A stretch of 52,864 nt of DNA. It comes from Planctomycetota bacterium. GTDB taxonomy: Bacteria; Planctomycetota; Brocadiia; Brocadiales; Bathyanammoxibiaceae. Positions within the stretch are counted from its first letter, which is position 1, and each line of letters begins with the position of its first letter. Positions 30,737 through 38,285 of this stretch are shown piece by piece. The notes under the pieces are model-generated. The model made no database searches. It saw only the letters and a program-made list of their open reading frames with translations, and had not been told where the DNA came from. The stretch covers positions 1-52,864 of the forward strand of contig JAHFOV010000007.1 of NCBI GenBank assembly GCA_023261505.1. The letters are read 5' to 3'. The position numbers and the translations under genes are program-made.

Positions 30737-31573
30737 ATGTCTTTTGCTTTGGGAAAAATATTACACGAAGATAGCGAAATACGAAGGCTGTTGTACTCTG
30801 CAAAAGAGCTACAGCAGGCCCTTGGCTGGATAGGATCGGATGTACAGTTTTATCAAAGAGAGGCTAAGAAATTACAGGAAGTAGCGGGCTTTTCTGCCCA
30901 TATATTTAGGGTGGCCTCTGACCTACTGAAAGAAGGGCTGATATGCCTGGATTGTTCCTGCGGTAAGTCGTATATCTCTTTTGTTCTCAACTATCTCTTA
31001 AGAGAAATGTACGGTCTAAAGGCTGCTTTTTATGGTGTGGATACTTCACTTCCCCTTATAGAAAGGTGTAAGGCTATCGCTGCACTCCTGGGTTATGAAA
31101 ATATGTCCTTCTGGCGAGGCAGGACGCGGCAATTTGAACCCCCAGTTCCTGTGGACATTGTGCTAGCCTTACATGCATGCGATATTGCCACTGATGAAGC
31201 CATAGCCAAGGGCATCCAGTTGGGAGCAAGATATATAATAGTGGTACCGTGCTGCCAGAATCAGGTTCGTGGGCAGATAAAGGACGAACAGACCCTCAGG
31301 AGGCTAACAGAGTTTGGCCTCTTGCGGTACAGGTTTGCAGACATCTTAACGGATGCCATTAGAGCTCAAGTGTTACGCGGGGCCGGATATTATGTAGAGA
31401 TGCACGAGATAGTACCTCCAACGGTGACCCCTAAAAATTTAGTTATAACTGCCAGGAAGACTCGTTCCGGGAAAAAGGGAATGGAGGGATACAAAGAATT
31501 GAGCCGCCTCTTTGGGGTCCATTCTCCCATAGAGGGACTTTTGCAAGAACTCTTTGGTGGAGATAAAGACTAA
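30737..31573 (+). CDS. Class I SAM-dependent methyltransferase (Methyltransf_32-like) embedded in the alpha operon
   Basis: The 278-residue protein has a SAM-binding motif I of unusual form ([13 protein letters not shown]72-x3-G76-K77). It also has an acidic strand end ([14 protein letters not shown]) and the motifs [10 protein letters not shown] (residues 145-153) and VVPCCQNQ (169-176), typical of the METTL25/GSTCD-like Methyltransf_32 group. The substrate is unknown. Its start is one base after rpsM, and its stop overlaps the rpsK ATG by one base, so it is produced together with S13, S11 and S4. A role in modifying rRNA or a ribosomal protein is my inference from position. The first Gly of motif I is replaced by Ser. 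Confidence 0.75.
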   Translation: MSFALGKILHEDSEIRRLLYSAKELQQALGWIGSDVQFYQREAKKLQEVAGFSAHIFRVASDLLKEGLICLDCSCGKSYISFVLNYLLREMYGLKAAFYGVDTSLPLIERCKAIAALLGYENMSFWRGRTRQFEPPVPVDIVLALHACDIATDEAIAKGIQLGARYIIVVPCCQNQVRGQIKDEQTLRRLTEFGLLRYRFADILTDAIRAQVLRGAGYYVEMHEIVPPTVTPKNLVITARKTRSGKKGMEGYKELSRLFGVHSPIEGLLQELFGGDKD

Positions 31574-31944
31574 TGGCCAAGGTTAAAATGCGACGTAATA
31601 TTAATAGGGCGATAGCCAATGTAAAGGCGACCTTTAACAATACCTACATCAACATTGCAGACCTTAACGGAGAGACTCTCTGCTGGGCGAGTGCAGGGAC
31701 TGTAGGTTTTAAAGGTTCAAGGAAGAGTACACCCTTTGCCGCCACGCGAGCGGCGGAGAGCGTGGCGGATAAGGCCAAAAAGATGGGAATCCAGGAGATA
31801 GATATTAAGGTAAAAGGGCCTGGTTCTGGAAGGGAGTCGGCCATTACAGCACTTCAGGCCGCTGGGCTTAGCGTAAAATCTATCGAAGACGTTACTCCTC
31901 TTCCCCATAACGGTTGTCGTCCCAGAAAGAAAAGGAGGGTCTAA
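31573..31944 (+). CDS. rpsK: 30S ribosomal protein S11
   Basis: The 123-residue platform protein ends with [11 protein letters not shown] and has [18 protein letters not shown]. Its ATG overlaps the stop of the embedded methyltransferase gene. Confidence 0.97.
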   Translation: MAKVKMRRNINRAIANVKATFNNTYINIADLNGETLCWASAGTVGFKGSRKSTPFAATRAAESVADKAKKMGIQEIDIKVKGPGSGRESAITALQAAGLSVKSIEDVTPLPHNGCRPRKKRRV

Positions 31945-31952
31945 GGCTATAT

Positions 31953-32579
31953 ATGAGTAGAGTGCTAGGACCGTCTTGCAGGTTGTGCAGAAGGGAAGGA
32001 ATGAAACTTTATTTGAAAGGGACACGCTGTTTCACAGCTAAGTGTCCCATTAGCAAGAGGAAGACCGTTCCTGGCGTGCATTACTGGAGAGTCGGGAAGA
32101 TGTCTAAGTATGGGCTACAGTTCAGGGAGAAGCAAAAGGTCAAAAGATTCTATGGAGTATTGGAGCGGCAGTTTAAAAGGCTTTTTCGCCTGGCTGAGAA
32201 GCAGAAAGGCCATACTGGAGAGAACCTTCTAACAGTATTAGAAAGGAGGCTAGATAATGTTGCCTATCTCTTGGGTTACGCTGCTTCCAGGAAGCAAGGT
32301 CGCCAGCTTATTAGCCATGGGCATATAGCCGTTAATGGTGAAAGGGTGGATATACCTTCCTACCTTGTGCGGGTGGGAGATGTTATCACCCCTTATCAGC
32401 ATCCTAGGAGTCAGGAATTGATAAAAGCAAATCTGGCCGGTTATGCCTCTCGTTTTAATCCAGTGTGGTTAGAATTAGATAAGGATACTCCACAGGCAAA
32501 GGTGCTCCGTTTTCCCACCAGGGAAGAGGTCTCTTTACCTGTGCAAGAGCAGTTAGTAGTAGAACTCTGTTCTAGATAA
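31953..32579 (+). CDS. rpsD: 30S ribosomal protein S4 (zinc-binding type)
   Basis: The 208-residue assembly protein starts at the ATG 31953, giving MSRVLGPSCRLCRREG. A longer frame from a TTG at 31914 would overlap rpsK and lacks family support. Four N-terminal cysteines (CRLC, then C and C near residues 26 and 31) form the zinc site. The S4 RNA-binding domain (LLGYAASRKQGRQLISHGHIAVNG) follows. Confidence 0.96.
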   Translation: MSRVLGPSCRLCRREGMKLYLKGTRCFTAKCPISKRKTVPGVHYWRVGKMSKYGLQFREKQKVKRFYGVLERQFKRLFRLAEKQKGHTGENLLTVLERRLDNVAYLLGYAASRKQGRQLISHGHIAVNGERVDIPSYLVRVGDVITPYQHPRSQELIKANLAGYASRFNPVWLELDKDTPQAKVLRFPTREEVSLPVQEQLVVELCSR

Positions 32580-32594
32580 AAGATAAACAGATAC

Positions 32595-32617
32595 TTCAGG
32601 CTCTGCAGTAGCCTGAA
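32595..32617 (+). promoter_or_regulatory. Hairpin between rpsD and rpoA
   Basis: TTCAGGCT (32595-32602) pairs perfectly with AGCCTGAA (32610-32617) around a 7-nt loop. It is not followed by a U tract, so it is not a standard terminator. It could be a processing or feedback site in the longest gap inside the alpha operon (62 bp). Confidence 0.5.
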
Positions 32618-32641
32618 ACAACAAGAGGGGAGGTAAAGTAT

Positions 32642-33670
32642 ATGCGAATTCGGTGGAGAGGTTTTGAACTGCCGACTCGCATCACCGTAGATCAGAAAAC
32701 CCGTAGTTCAACCTACGGGAAATTTATAATCGAGCCTTTTGAAAGGGGTTATGGGATTACCATCGGGAATTCCTTACGAAGGATACTCCTTTCTAGCCTG
32801 GAAGGCAGTGCCGTTACCTCTATAAAAATAAAAGGGGTGAAGCACGAGTTTAGTACCATACCAGGAGTGGTGGAGGATACCACCGACATAGCCCTCAACG
32901 TCAAGTCTCTAGTATTAAGGCTGCTTGATGACCAGCCCCGTAAGCTTCGAATAGAAGCCAATAAGAAGGGGGAGATAAAGGCCAAGGATATAATCACAGA
33001 TGGTGCTGTGGAGATAATCAACCTAGAGCAGCATATCCTCACCCTTTCGGAAGACGTAAACTTTTCAATGGAAATGGAGGTAAAAAAGGGAAGGGGTTAT
33101 GTTACCGCTGAAGAGAATGAGCCTGAAGAGCCGGAGATAGGCCTCGTTGCATTAGATTCTATATTTTCTCCGGTAAGGAAGGTAAAGTATTACACTGAAG
33201 ATACCAGGGTAGGAAGGCAAACCAATTACGATAGATTGATAATGGAGATATGGACTAACGGAGTGGTAACCCCAGAGATGGCCCTGGTAGAAGCAGCAAA
33301 AATACTCAGAAAACATTTGACCCCATTTATTCAATACTTCGAGTTAGGTAGGGAGCTACCGTCCACAGATCGTAAGCCTGTGTTGGAAGCTGAAGAGGTG
33401 CCTAAGGAAGCCTGTGGAGAATTTGAAGCGAAACTTAGCAAACCTGTATCAGAATTAGACCTCTCTGTTAGGGCATCTAATTGTTTGGAAGCAGCCAATA
33501 TCAGGACCGTGGAAGAACTCGTGAGTATGACAGAAGAAGAGCTTCTGCAGGTAAGAAACTTTGGTAAGACAACCCTTAAGGAGGTAAAGAAAAAGCTTGC
33601 TCAGTGGGGCCTTAGCCTTGGGTTTAGAAAGAAAGCGGAAAAGGCGGAAGTGGGAGAAAAATCATTATGA
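32642..33670 (+). CDS. rpoA: DNA-directed RNA polymerase subunit alpha
   Basis: The 342-residue subunit has the N-terminal assembly domain (EPFERGYGITIGNSLRRILL) and the C-terminal DNA/activator-binding domain (LDLSVRASNCLEAANIRTVEE and FGKTTLKEVKKKL). AGGGGAGG lies upstream of the ATG. The end overlaps rplQ by 4 bp. Confidence 0.98.
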   Translation: MRIRWRGFELPTRITVDQKTRSSTYGKFIIEPFERGYGITIGNSLRRILLSSLEGSAVTSIKIKGVKHEFSTIPGVVEDTTDIALNVKSLVLRLLDDQPRKLRIEANKKGEIKAKDIITDGAVEIINLEQHILTLSEDVNFSMEMEVKKGRGYVTAEENEPEEPEIGLVALDSIFSPVRKVKYYTEDTRVGRQTNYDRLIMEIWTNGVVTPEMALVEAAKILRKHLTPFIQYFELGRELPSTDRKPVLEAEEVPKEACGEFEAKLSKPVSELDLSVRASNCLEAANIRTVEELVSMTEEELLQVRNFGKTTLKEVKKKLAQWGLSLGFRKKAEKAEVGEKSL

Positions 33671-34263
33671 GACATCAAAAGGCAGGCAGACACCTAGGAA
33701 GAACTTCCAGCCATAGGTTAGCCCTGCGCCGAAACCTGGCCAAGGCACTATTCACCTACGGCAGAATAATTACCACTGTAACTAAGGCCAAGGAAGTCAA
33801 GCCCTTCGTGGAAAAGCTTATCACCCTGGCCAGAAAGGCCTACCAGAGGAAAGAGACTGATAGACCTACTTATGTACATTACTACCGCGAGATACTTTCT
33901 AGGCTGCAGGACGGAAAATTGACCCAAAAGTTAGTGGGTGAAGGCCAGTGGCGAGAAAAGGGTTGTATTGGCGAGAGATTTCTCAACAGGAATGGGGGAT
34001 ATACCAGGATAATAAGGCTGGGCGGTAGCCGGCTGGGCGTGCTAACTGGAAGTAAGATAGGAAAAATACCAGTATTAACCTATAAAATGGAAGGACAGGA
34101 GAGAAAGCTCCGCCTTGTAGGCAATCGCCTGGGTGACAATGCGCCACTGGTACTTTTTGAGCTAGTAGAAGGCACTGGAGAAGCGGGAAAAGAGATTCAT
34201 AAGCCTGAAGCGGAAAAGGAAGAAGCCGCCGCTGCCTCCAAAAAGGAAGAAAAGAAGGGATGA
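33667..34263 (+). CDS. rplQ: 50S ribosomal protein L17 with internal insert and charged tail
   Basis: This 198-residue protein starts as typical L17 (MRHQKAGRHLGRTSSHR; RNLAKALFTYGRI). It is longer than the usual 120-130 residues in two places. About 30 extra residues lie between GGYTRIIRLGGSR and LGDNAPLVLFELV. A C-terminal Glu/Ala/Lys-rich tail follows. An ATGA overlap couples it to rpoA and another to the HIT gene. Confidence 0.95.
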   Translation: MRHQKAGRHLGRTSSHRLALRRNLAKALFTYGRIITTVTKAKEVKPFVEKLITLARKAYQRKETDRPTYVHYYREILSRLQDGKLTQKLVGEGQWREKGCIGERFLNRNGGYTRIIRLGGSRLGVLTGSKIGKIPVLTYKMEGQERKLRLVGNRLGDNAPLVLFELVEGTGEAGKEIHKPEAEKEEAAAASKKEEKKG

Positions 34264-34682
34264 CAGGGTGTGTATTCTGCAAGATTGCCAGAGGTGAAAT
34301 ACCCGCCTGTAAACTCCTGGAAGACGATGAGAAAGTCTCTTTTTTAGACAGCAACCCCTTAAACCCTGGACACACCCTTGTTGTCCCAAAGAAGCACTAT
34401 GAGACAGTTATGGATATACCGGGGAAGGAGCTGGGCAAACTTATGGAGATAGTACCTGCGCTAGCCCGGGCCATATTCAATGTAACAAAGGCAGAGGGAT
34501 TGAACCTCTTTCAGACCAATAAACCTTGTGCTGGCCAGACCGTCCCCCATGTGCACATACATATAATACCCAGAAACAGTAGGGACGGATTCTCTTTTGG
34601 TTGGAGACAGGGCAGGTATAAAGAAGGGGAGATGGAAGGACTTCGTAATGAACTCATCAAGGCCTTAGGGGTAAAACTGTAG
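34260..34682 (+). CDS. HIT-family nucleotide hydrolase/transferase
   Basis: The 140-residue protein has the histidine triad HVHIHIIPR (H97, H99, H101) and an N-terminal CVFCKIARGEIPA. The Cys pair here and a later Cys may bind zinc as in many bacterial Hint-type proteins, which hydrolyse nucleoside phosphoramidates. It overlaps rplQ by 4 bp, so it is co-expressed with the ribosomal string. Confidence 0.92.
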   Translation: MTGCVFCKIARGEIPACKLLEDDEKVSFLDSNPLNPGHTLVVPKKHYETVMDIPGKELGKLMEIVPALARAIFNVTKAEGLNLFQTNKPCAGQTVPHVHIHIIPRNSRDGFSFGWRQGRYKEGEMEGLRNELIKALGVKL

Positions 34683-34759
34683 TGCAGACTCTTAGTCTTC
34701 CTATGGCAAATAGGGTAGTCCTAAGGGTCTGTAATGCAAAAATTTGGATATGTAGACTT

Positions 34760-35209
34760 ATGCCGAGGAATTTTAGTTGGCTCTTACCAGACGAAATAGC
34801 AGGTATGGCAAGGCCAGTCTCTGCCGTGGCAGACTTTGAGTTCCTTAAGGAACTGGGCATAGATGCCATTGTCTCGCTAACTGAACATCCCCTTCAAAAG
34901 GCCCTTATAGAAGAGTTTGGCTTTGAGTATAAACATGTCCCCGTAGAAGACTTCACCGCCCCCTCCCTGGGGCAGATAGATGAATTCGTGAACTTTGCTA
35001 CGAAGGTGCGCGAAGAAGGAAAAAAACTGGTAGTGCATTGCGGGGCAGGTATAGGCAGGACTGGAACTATGCTGGCATGTTATCTCGTACACAAGGGTTA
35101 TTCTGCCCAGCAAGCCATTGAGGAAGTTAGACGAAAAAGGCCGGGCTCAATTGAAACCACCGCACAAGAAGAAATAGTTGCCCTCTACGAGAGGAAGACA
35201 AGAGGTTAA
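34760..35209 (+). CDS. Dual-specificity protein phosphatase-like (DUSP) protein
   Basis: From the ATG at 34760 the protein has 149 residues and starts MPRNFSWLLPDEIAGMARP, close to the N-terminus of small atypical DUSPs such as DUSP23. The frame is open further up to a GTG at 34682 overlapping the HIT stop, which would add 26 residues with no family counterpart; either start is possible. The cysteine phosphatase loop VHCGAGIGRTGT has nucleophile Cys94 and the Arg, with a general-acid Asp in VEDFTAP. It could act on phosphoproteins or small phosphorylated molecules. It converges with ahbB, and the stops overlap by 4 bp. Confidence 0.88.
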   Translation: MPRNFSWLLPDEIAGMARPVSAVADFEFLKELGIDAIVSLTEHPLQKALIEEFGFEYKHVPVEDFTAPSLGQIDEFVNFATKVREEGKKLVVHCGAGIGRTGTMLACYLVHKGYSAQQAIEEVRRKRPGSIETTAQEEIVALYERKTRG

Positions 35210-35718
35210 ATCCTCGTCCCTGTCTTCTTAAACTCCTTTTCGCTATAAAGTATTACGTAATCCTCTAGCCCTGTTCTCTTCTTCATTGCCTCTATTACCT
35301 TCTCGCACTCTTCGTCGGTGTAGCCGTGAATCATGGTGAAGAGGTTGTAAGGCCAGTCAGGGAAGGTGGGGCGTTCATAACAGTGAGTCACCTCAGGGAA
35401 GCTGGCCATTATCTTACCCACCTTTTCTACCCTTTCGGAAGGCACTCTCCAGACGCACATGGCATTGGAGTTTATGCCTATCTTACGGTGCGCAACGCTG
35501 GCCGCAAAGCGCCTGACCTTTTTGGTCTCCAAAAGTCCTTTTATGCGGCTAATAACCTCCTCCTCAGAAAGCCCAAGGGCGTCTCCTATCTCTTTGTAGG
35601 GCCTTTCTACCAGCGGAATGCCGTCTTGGATATGCTTTAGAAGCCTGATATCTATCGGGTCCGCAGTCTTAGAGTCTTTGCTGCCTATCGCCGGTTTGTC
35701 CTGTAAGTATTTTTTCAT
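35206..35718 (-). CDS. ahbB: Siroheme decarboxylase subunit AhbB (AsnC/Lrp-like)
   Basis: The 170-residue protein has an N-terminal helix-turn-helix-like domain and a C-terminal AsnC-type domain. The stretch VTHCYERPTFPDWPYNLFTM near residues 107-126 is characteristic of AhbB. With AhbA it decarboxylates siroheme to didecarboxysiroheme in the alternative heme pathway of sulfate reducers, archaea and other anaerobes. A transcription regulator of the Lrp family is less likely given this motif and the partner. The start ATG directly abuts the ahbA stop. NirL/NirH of heme d1 synthesis are close relatives. Confidence 0.85.
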   Translation of the reverse strand: MKKYLQDKPAIGSKDSKTADPIDIRLLKHIQDGIPLVERPYKEIGDALGLSEEEVISRIKGLLETKKVRRFAASVAHRKIGINSNAMCVWRVPSERVEKVGKIMASFPEVTHCYERPTFPDWPYNLFTMIHGYTDEECEKVIEAMKKRTGLEDYVILYSEKEFKKTGTRI

Positions 35719-36195
35719 TTATTCGCCTCTGTATATATTGAATTTTACCCCTATTTTAAACTTTTTGGTAGTGGGGAGGTTCCTTACCTTAAGGCCGGTC
35801 TTTTCTTCTATTTCTTTAATCGTTTTTGTGAGTTCCTGCTTGTTGGGGGCGGACATGGTGAACCATAAATTATAGGGTATTTCCTTGTTTTTTCCCTTCC
35901 TCAGATAGTTATGGGATACGCCCGTGTATGCATTTATAATCCTGGAAACCTCTTCAATACGTTGCTCCGGCACACGCATGGCCATAAGGCTTGCGGTATT
36001 ACCCATCTCGTGGGTGTCTATGATAGGTCCCAGACGGCGGATGAGACCCTTTTCGGCCATGGCCCTTGTCCTCTGCAGTACCTCTTGTTCTTCCAATCCT
36101 AGCTCCTCGGCCAGGGCCTTGAAGGGGCGGGTGGTGAGGGGGAAATTGGATTGCAGACGGTGAAGTATTTTCTTATCTTCTCTTTTTAGTTCCAT
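35719..36195 (-). CDS. ahbA: Siroheme decarboxylase subunit AhbA (AsnC/Lrp-like)
   Basis: The 158-residue protein has the same two-domain build as its neighbour. The segment VSHNYLRKGKNKEIPYNLWF matches the AhbA/NirD group, in which a histidine and tyrosine lie at the substrate site. It is the first member of the ahbAB pair. ahbC and ahbD, the radical-SAM enzymes of the later steps, are not in this window. The MITE-like element at 36205-36324 sits immediately upstream and may alter its promoter. Confidence 0.85.
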   Translation of the reverse strand: MELKREDKKILHRLQSNFPLTTRPFKALAEELGLEEQEVLQRTRAMAEKGLIRRLGPIIDTHEMGNTASLMAMRVPEQRIEEVSRIINAYTGVSHNYLRKGKNKEIPYNLWFTMSAPNKQELTKTIKEIEEKTGLKVRNLPTTKKFKIGVKFNIYRGE

Positions 36196-36204
36196 TTCAA
36201 ACTA

Positions 36205-36324
36205 CAGTAAGCAGTAGGTAGTAGCCGCAGGTCGTGCCTGAGGCAGATTCGCCTTTGGCGAACTTTAGCCTGCTAGACAGTAACCAGTAACCAGTGGTTA
36301 CTCCTTACTGCTTACTTCTTACTG
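36205..36324. repeat. MITE-like 120-bp repeat with inverted ends and internal palindromes
   Basis: The ends are related inverted repeats: AGTAAGCAGTAGGTAG on the left, and on the right a stretch near 36302-36317 whose reverse complement reads AGTAAGCAGTAAGGAG (14 of 16 match). Inside are TGCCTGAGGCA (36235-36245), TTCGCCTTTGGCGAA (36248-36262) and a GTAACC/GGTTAC hairpin. It fills the gap between ahbA and the siroheme protein gene, and its right end supplies that gene's TAA stop. Confidence 0.65.
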
Positions 36325-37110
36325 AATTTCTTTTCTAAGCTTCTGGAGCGTGGATTCCTTGACCAGGACTTCGTACATATTCCGCCCGGTCTCACCCAAT
36401 ATCTTTTCCGAGGCCATTCCCAGGGCCTTTAGCACCTGCGGCTCCTGCACAAACCTAACCAGTTCCGTGGCAAAACGCGGGTGCCTGCCCACCTTCCCGC
36501 CCATAACCACAGTATATCCCCTGGACTCTGTCTTAATAGAACCTGTGGGACAAACCCTTGCACATTGTCCGCAGTCTACACAGCGCTCGTAATGGATGAT
36601 TACTTTTGGCGGGAGTGGCCCTGCCACTGTGTCAGGCTTCAGGGTAATGGCCTCTTCCCTACAGGCCTTTAGACATTTACGGCAGAGAATACACTCTGCG
36701 TCTGTAACCGTCACTTTTTCCCTTGCAATCACGCCGAAGTCCTTTATCTGGGGCATTGAACAGCTATTGGGACAGCCCGCAACGGCCATCTTAAAGGTCT
36801 GGTGGGGAAGTATCCTGCCAGGGATTTTATCGTAAAGCCTCTGGCTGAAAGAAAGACCCTCCATCTTTTCAGCCATACTCCTTGCAACAGGCCTTGGAGC
36901 CTTGATGAGGAAAGGGCACCCCACCTCTTCGCCCTTACATGACTTTATCTGGTGAAGGACCGCCTGCCCATCCTCTCTGATATACTTCTCATACTTTCTG
37001 AGAATGGCTAGTTTGTCTTCTTGAGGCTTCGCTACGGCAAAGTTGTTCGCCACACTGACTAGCGAATCCGCCGATTCTTTTGGCGGACCGGAGGTATGCG
37101 TTGCATCCAT
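36319..37110 (-). CDS. Small sulfite-reductase-like siroheme/4Fe-4S protein with ferredoxin domain
   Basis: The 263-residue protein has two parts. Residues about 50-125 resemble the siroheme-4Fe-4S half of sulfite/nitrite reductases (SCKGEEVGC, then AGCPNSCSMPQ). Residues about 137-195 form a two-cluster ferredoxin domain (CILCRKCLKAC and CVDCGQCARVC). Small dissimilatory-type sulfite-reductase-like proteins of anaerobes have this order. Beside ahbAB it may reduce or bind a siroheme-type compound; this is inference. Residues 8-22 derive from the dispersed palindromes (37046-37087), and a TTGACA lies so close upstream that the true start may be later, for example a GTG giving MANNFAVAKP. Confidence 0.78.
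   Translation of the reverse strand: MDATHTSGPPKESADSLVSVANNFAVAKPQEDKLAILRKYEKYIREDGQAVLHQIKSCKGEEVGCPFLIKAPRPVARSMAEKMEGLSFSQRLYDKIPGRILPHQTFKMAVAGCPNSCSMPQIKDFGVIAREKVTVTDAECILCRKCLKACREEAITLKPDTVAGPLPPKVIIHYERCVDCGQCARVCPTGSIKTESRGYTVVMGGKVGRHPRFATELVRFVQEPQVLKALGMASEKILGETGRNMYEVLVKESTLQKLRKEIQ
37046..37087. repeat. Double palindrome in the 5' end of the siroheme protein gene
   Basis: TTCGC (37046-37050) pairs with GCGAA (37062-37066), and directly after it TCCGCC (37067-37072) pairs with GGCGGA (37082-37087). The same two modules occur in the opposite order at 1411-1446. Confidence 0.75.
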
Positions 37111-37439
37111 ACTTAATAATTTTTGCAGGGAATTCCTCTTTTGTCAAATAGATATTTTTCTGGGTAGAGGTGCAAAATAAAAAAGATGTGGTAAAGTTAT
37201 TATGATTTTTTTACATGCGTCCATGCTTTAGAACTCACCTGTAGTGTTTGTAAGAAAGTAAAGTAGCTTTTCTTGGTAAAAAGTCTTCACCTTTTGCGAG
37301 AGGGTAGTGGGGTTAAGAGCGGTCATAGGTTCGCAAGTTGTTAATATCTTCAATATAAAGAGTTAAGACAATGTGGGCAGCAAAAAAGGTGGGAAAACGT
37401 AAATGCAGCCTATTTGTAAAAAGAAAGGAGGACGAAGCC
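37111..37439. other. Intergenic region between divergent units
   Basis: This A+T-rich stretch holds no supported gene and no riboswitch that I recognise. A possible promoter for the PEP-CTERM gene is TTCGCA (37330-37335) with TATAAA (37354-37359) at 18 bp. An AAAGGAGG ribosome binding site lies at about 37424-37431. Confidence 0.4.
37119..37147 (-). promoter_or_regulatory. Possible promoter of the siroheme protein-ahbA-ahbB unit
   Basis: On the minus strand TTGACA (37147-37142) is followed at 17 bp by AAAAAT (37124-37119), a weak -10. Transcription would begin almost at the ATG 37110, which argues for a leaderless message or a downstream start codon. Confidence 0.4.
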
Positions 37440-38148
37440 ATGCTCATAATCAGAACAATTCTGCTCGTCGTGATTCTGTTCCTTTAAGCGCCTTTATCTT
37501 ATGCACTTCCGCTTAGCCTGCAATTGTCCATCGATAATACCTTCAATGGCAGGGCCGTGCTTTCCGGAGACTTGGACGACACTGTCTTCCAAATTATAGG
37601 TGCTGACGCGGCGGTATTCACAGCTGATATAAGCGGGAAAAAAATGGTTTGTTAAGGTGCAAGTGCGTAAAGTTACTGGTGCCCCTGTTGGCAAACGCTT
37701 CCACCTTTCATCAGAAGCACGACGTGTTACCCCAGCAAAAGAACTCCACACAGGAGAGGTTAGCCCAGGTCTTCTGCTAAGTGGTATAAATCTTGGTATT
37801 GACCATGGCAACCTCAATGGCAATCCCCATCCCTCGTTAACAGACGGCCCCCAAGACAGAAGCGACAAGTTGCTTCACCCTGGTTCTATTAACCACCCTG
37901 ATATTTTAGAGAGTTATGTTGACGACCTCAATGGATCGCTAGCGGGATTTCTTACAGCAGATAATCAATTGTCAGCTCGCTTTGATATGCACCACACCCC
38001 CGAGCCATCTACACTGATACTTCTCAGCTCTGGGCTGGTGGGGATAATCGGTCTTAAGAGAGAGGCTGTTCAGGAAGACGTAAGGAACTGTAAAGGGTAC
38101 TCTGTAACACCGCTCTTAAAAGGTAAAGACTTGGACACCAACTTGTAG
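37440..38148 (+). pseudogene. Decayed PEP-CTERM secretory protein gene
   Basis: After an AAAGGAGG site, the ATG at 37440 starts a signal peptide (MLIIRTILLVVILFL, then an in-frame TAA, then APLSYALPLSL). The frame then stays open to a second break at an A7 run (37638-37644); removing one A joins it to the next frame (SGKKWFVKVQVRKV). That frame continues to HTPEPSTLILLSSGLVGIIG, a PEP-CTERM sorting signal (Pro-Glu-Pro, transmembrane helix, Lys-Arg). Such proteins are exported and processed by exosortase. The tail runs about 28 residues past the usual end and stops inside the palindrome at 38145. Two lesions suggest a pseudogene; sequencing error is the alternative. Confidence 0.75.
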
Positions 38149-38172
38149 GGGCGTATTGCAATACGCCCCTAC
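38145..38172. repeat. Perfect 28-bp palindrome, copy 1
   Basis: GTAGGGGCGTATTG is followed directly by its reverse complement. A second copy with one mismatch lies inside the kinase gene at 39072-39105. Here it provides the stop codon of the PEP-CTERM remnant and could form a hairpin at the transcript end. Confidence 0.9.
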
Positions 38173-38251
38173 GGTCTTCATTGTCCGCCTTAGGCCAATC
38201 GGTGGGCTTCAAACTCCCAGCTTTTTAAATCTCATTTAATAGAGTTACAGT

Positions 38252-38279
38252 TTGAAAATCCCTTGTCTCTTGGTAAAAT
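38252..38279 (+). promoter_or_regulatory. Extended -10 promoter of the LPS kinase gene
   Basis: TTGAAA (38252-38257) and TAAAAT (38274-38279) are 16 bp apart, with TGG before the -10 (extended -10 form). The expected start coincides with the ATG at 38286, so the message may be leaderless. Confidence 0.6.
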
Positions 38280-38285
38280 TCCTTT

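Noticed and set aside
35206-36195. Lrp/AsnC transcription regulators
   Set aside because: The adjacent pair, with HCYERPTxPxWPYNLFTM and HNYLR...PYNLWF motifs, fits AhbB and AhbA better.
37111-37439. Riboswitch or sigma-54 promoter before the PEP-CTERM gene
   Set aside because: I looked for a c-di-GMP or cobalamin-type fold and for GG-N10-GC spacing and found neither.
37494-37868. Minus-strand open frame of 124 codons
   Set aside because: It is antisense to the PEP-CTERM remnant, whose signal peptide, sorting signal and Shine-Dalgarno explain the region.
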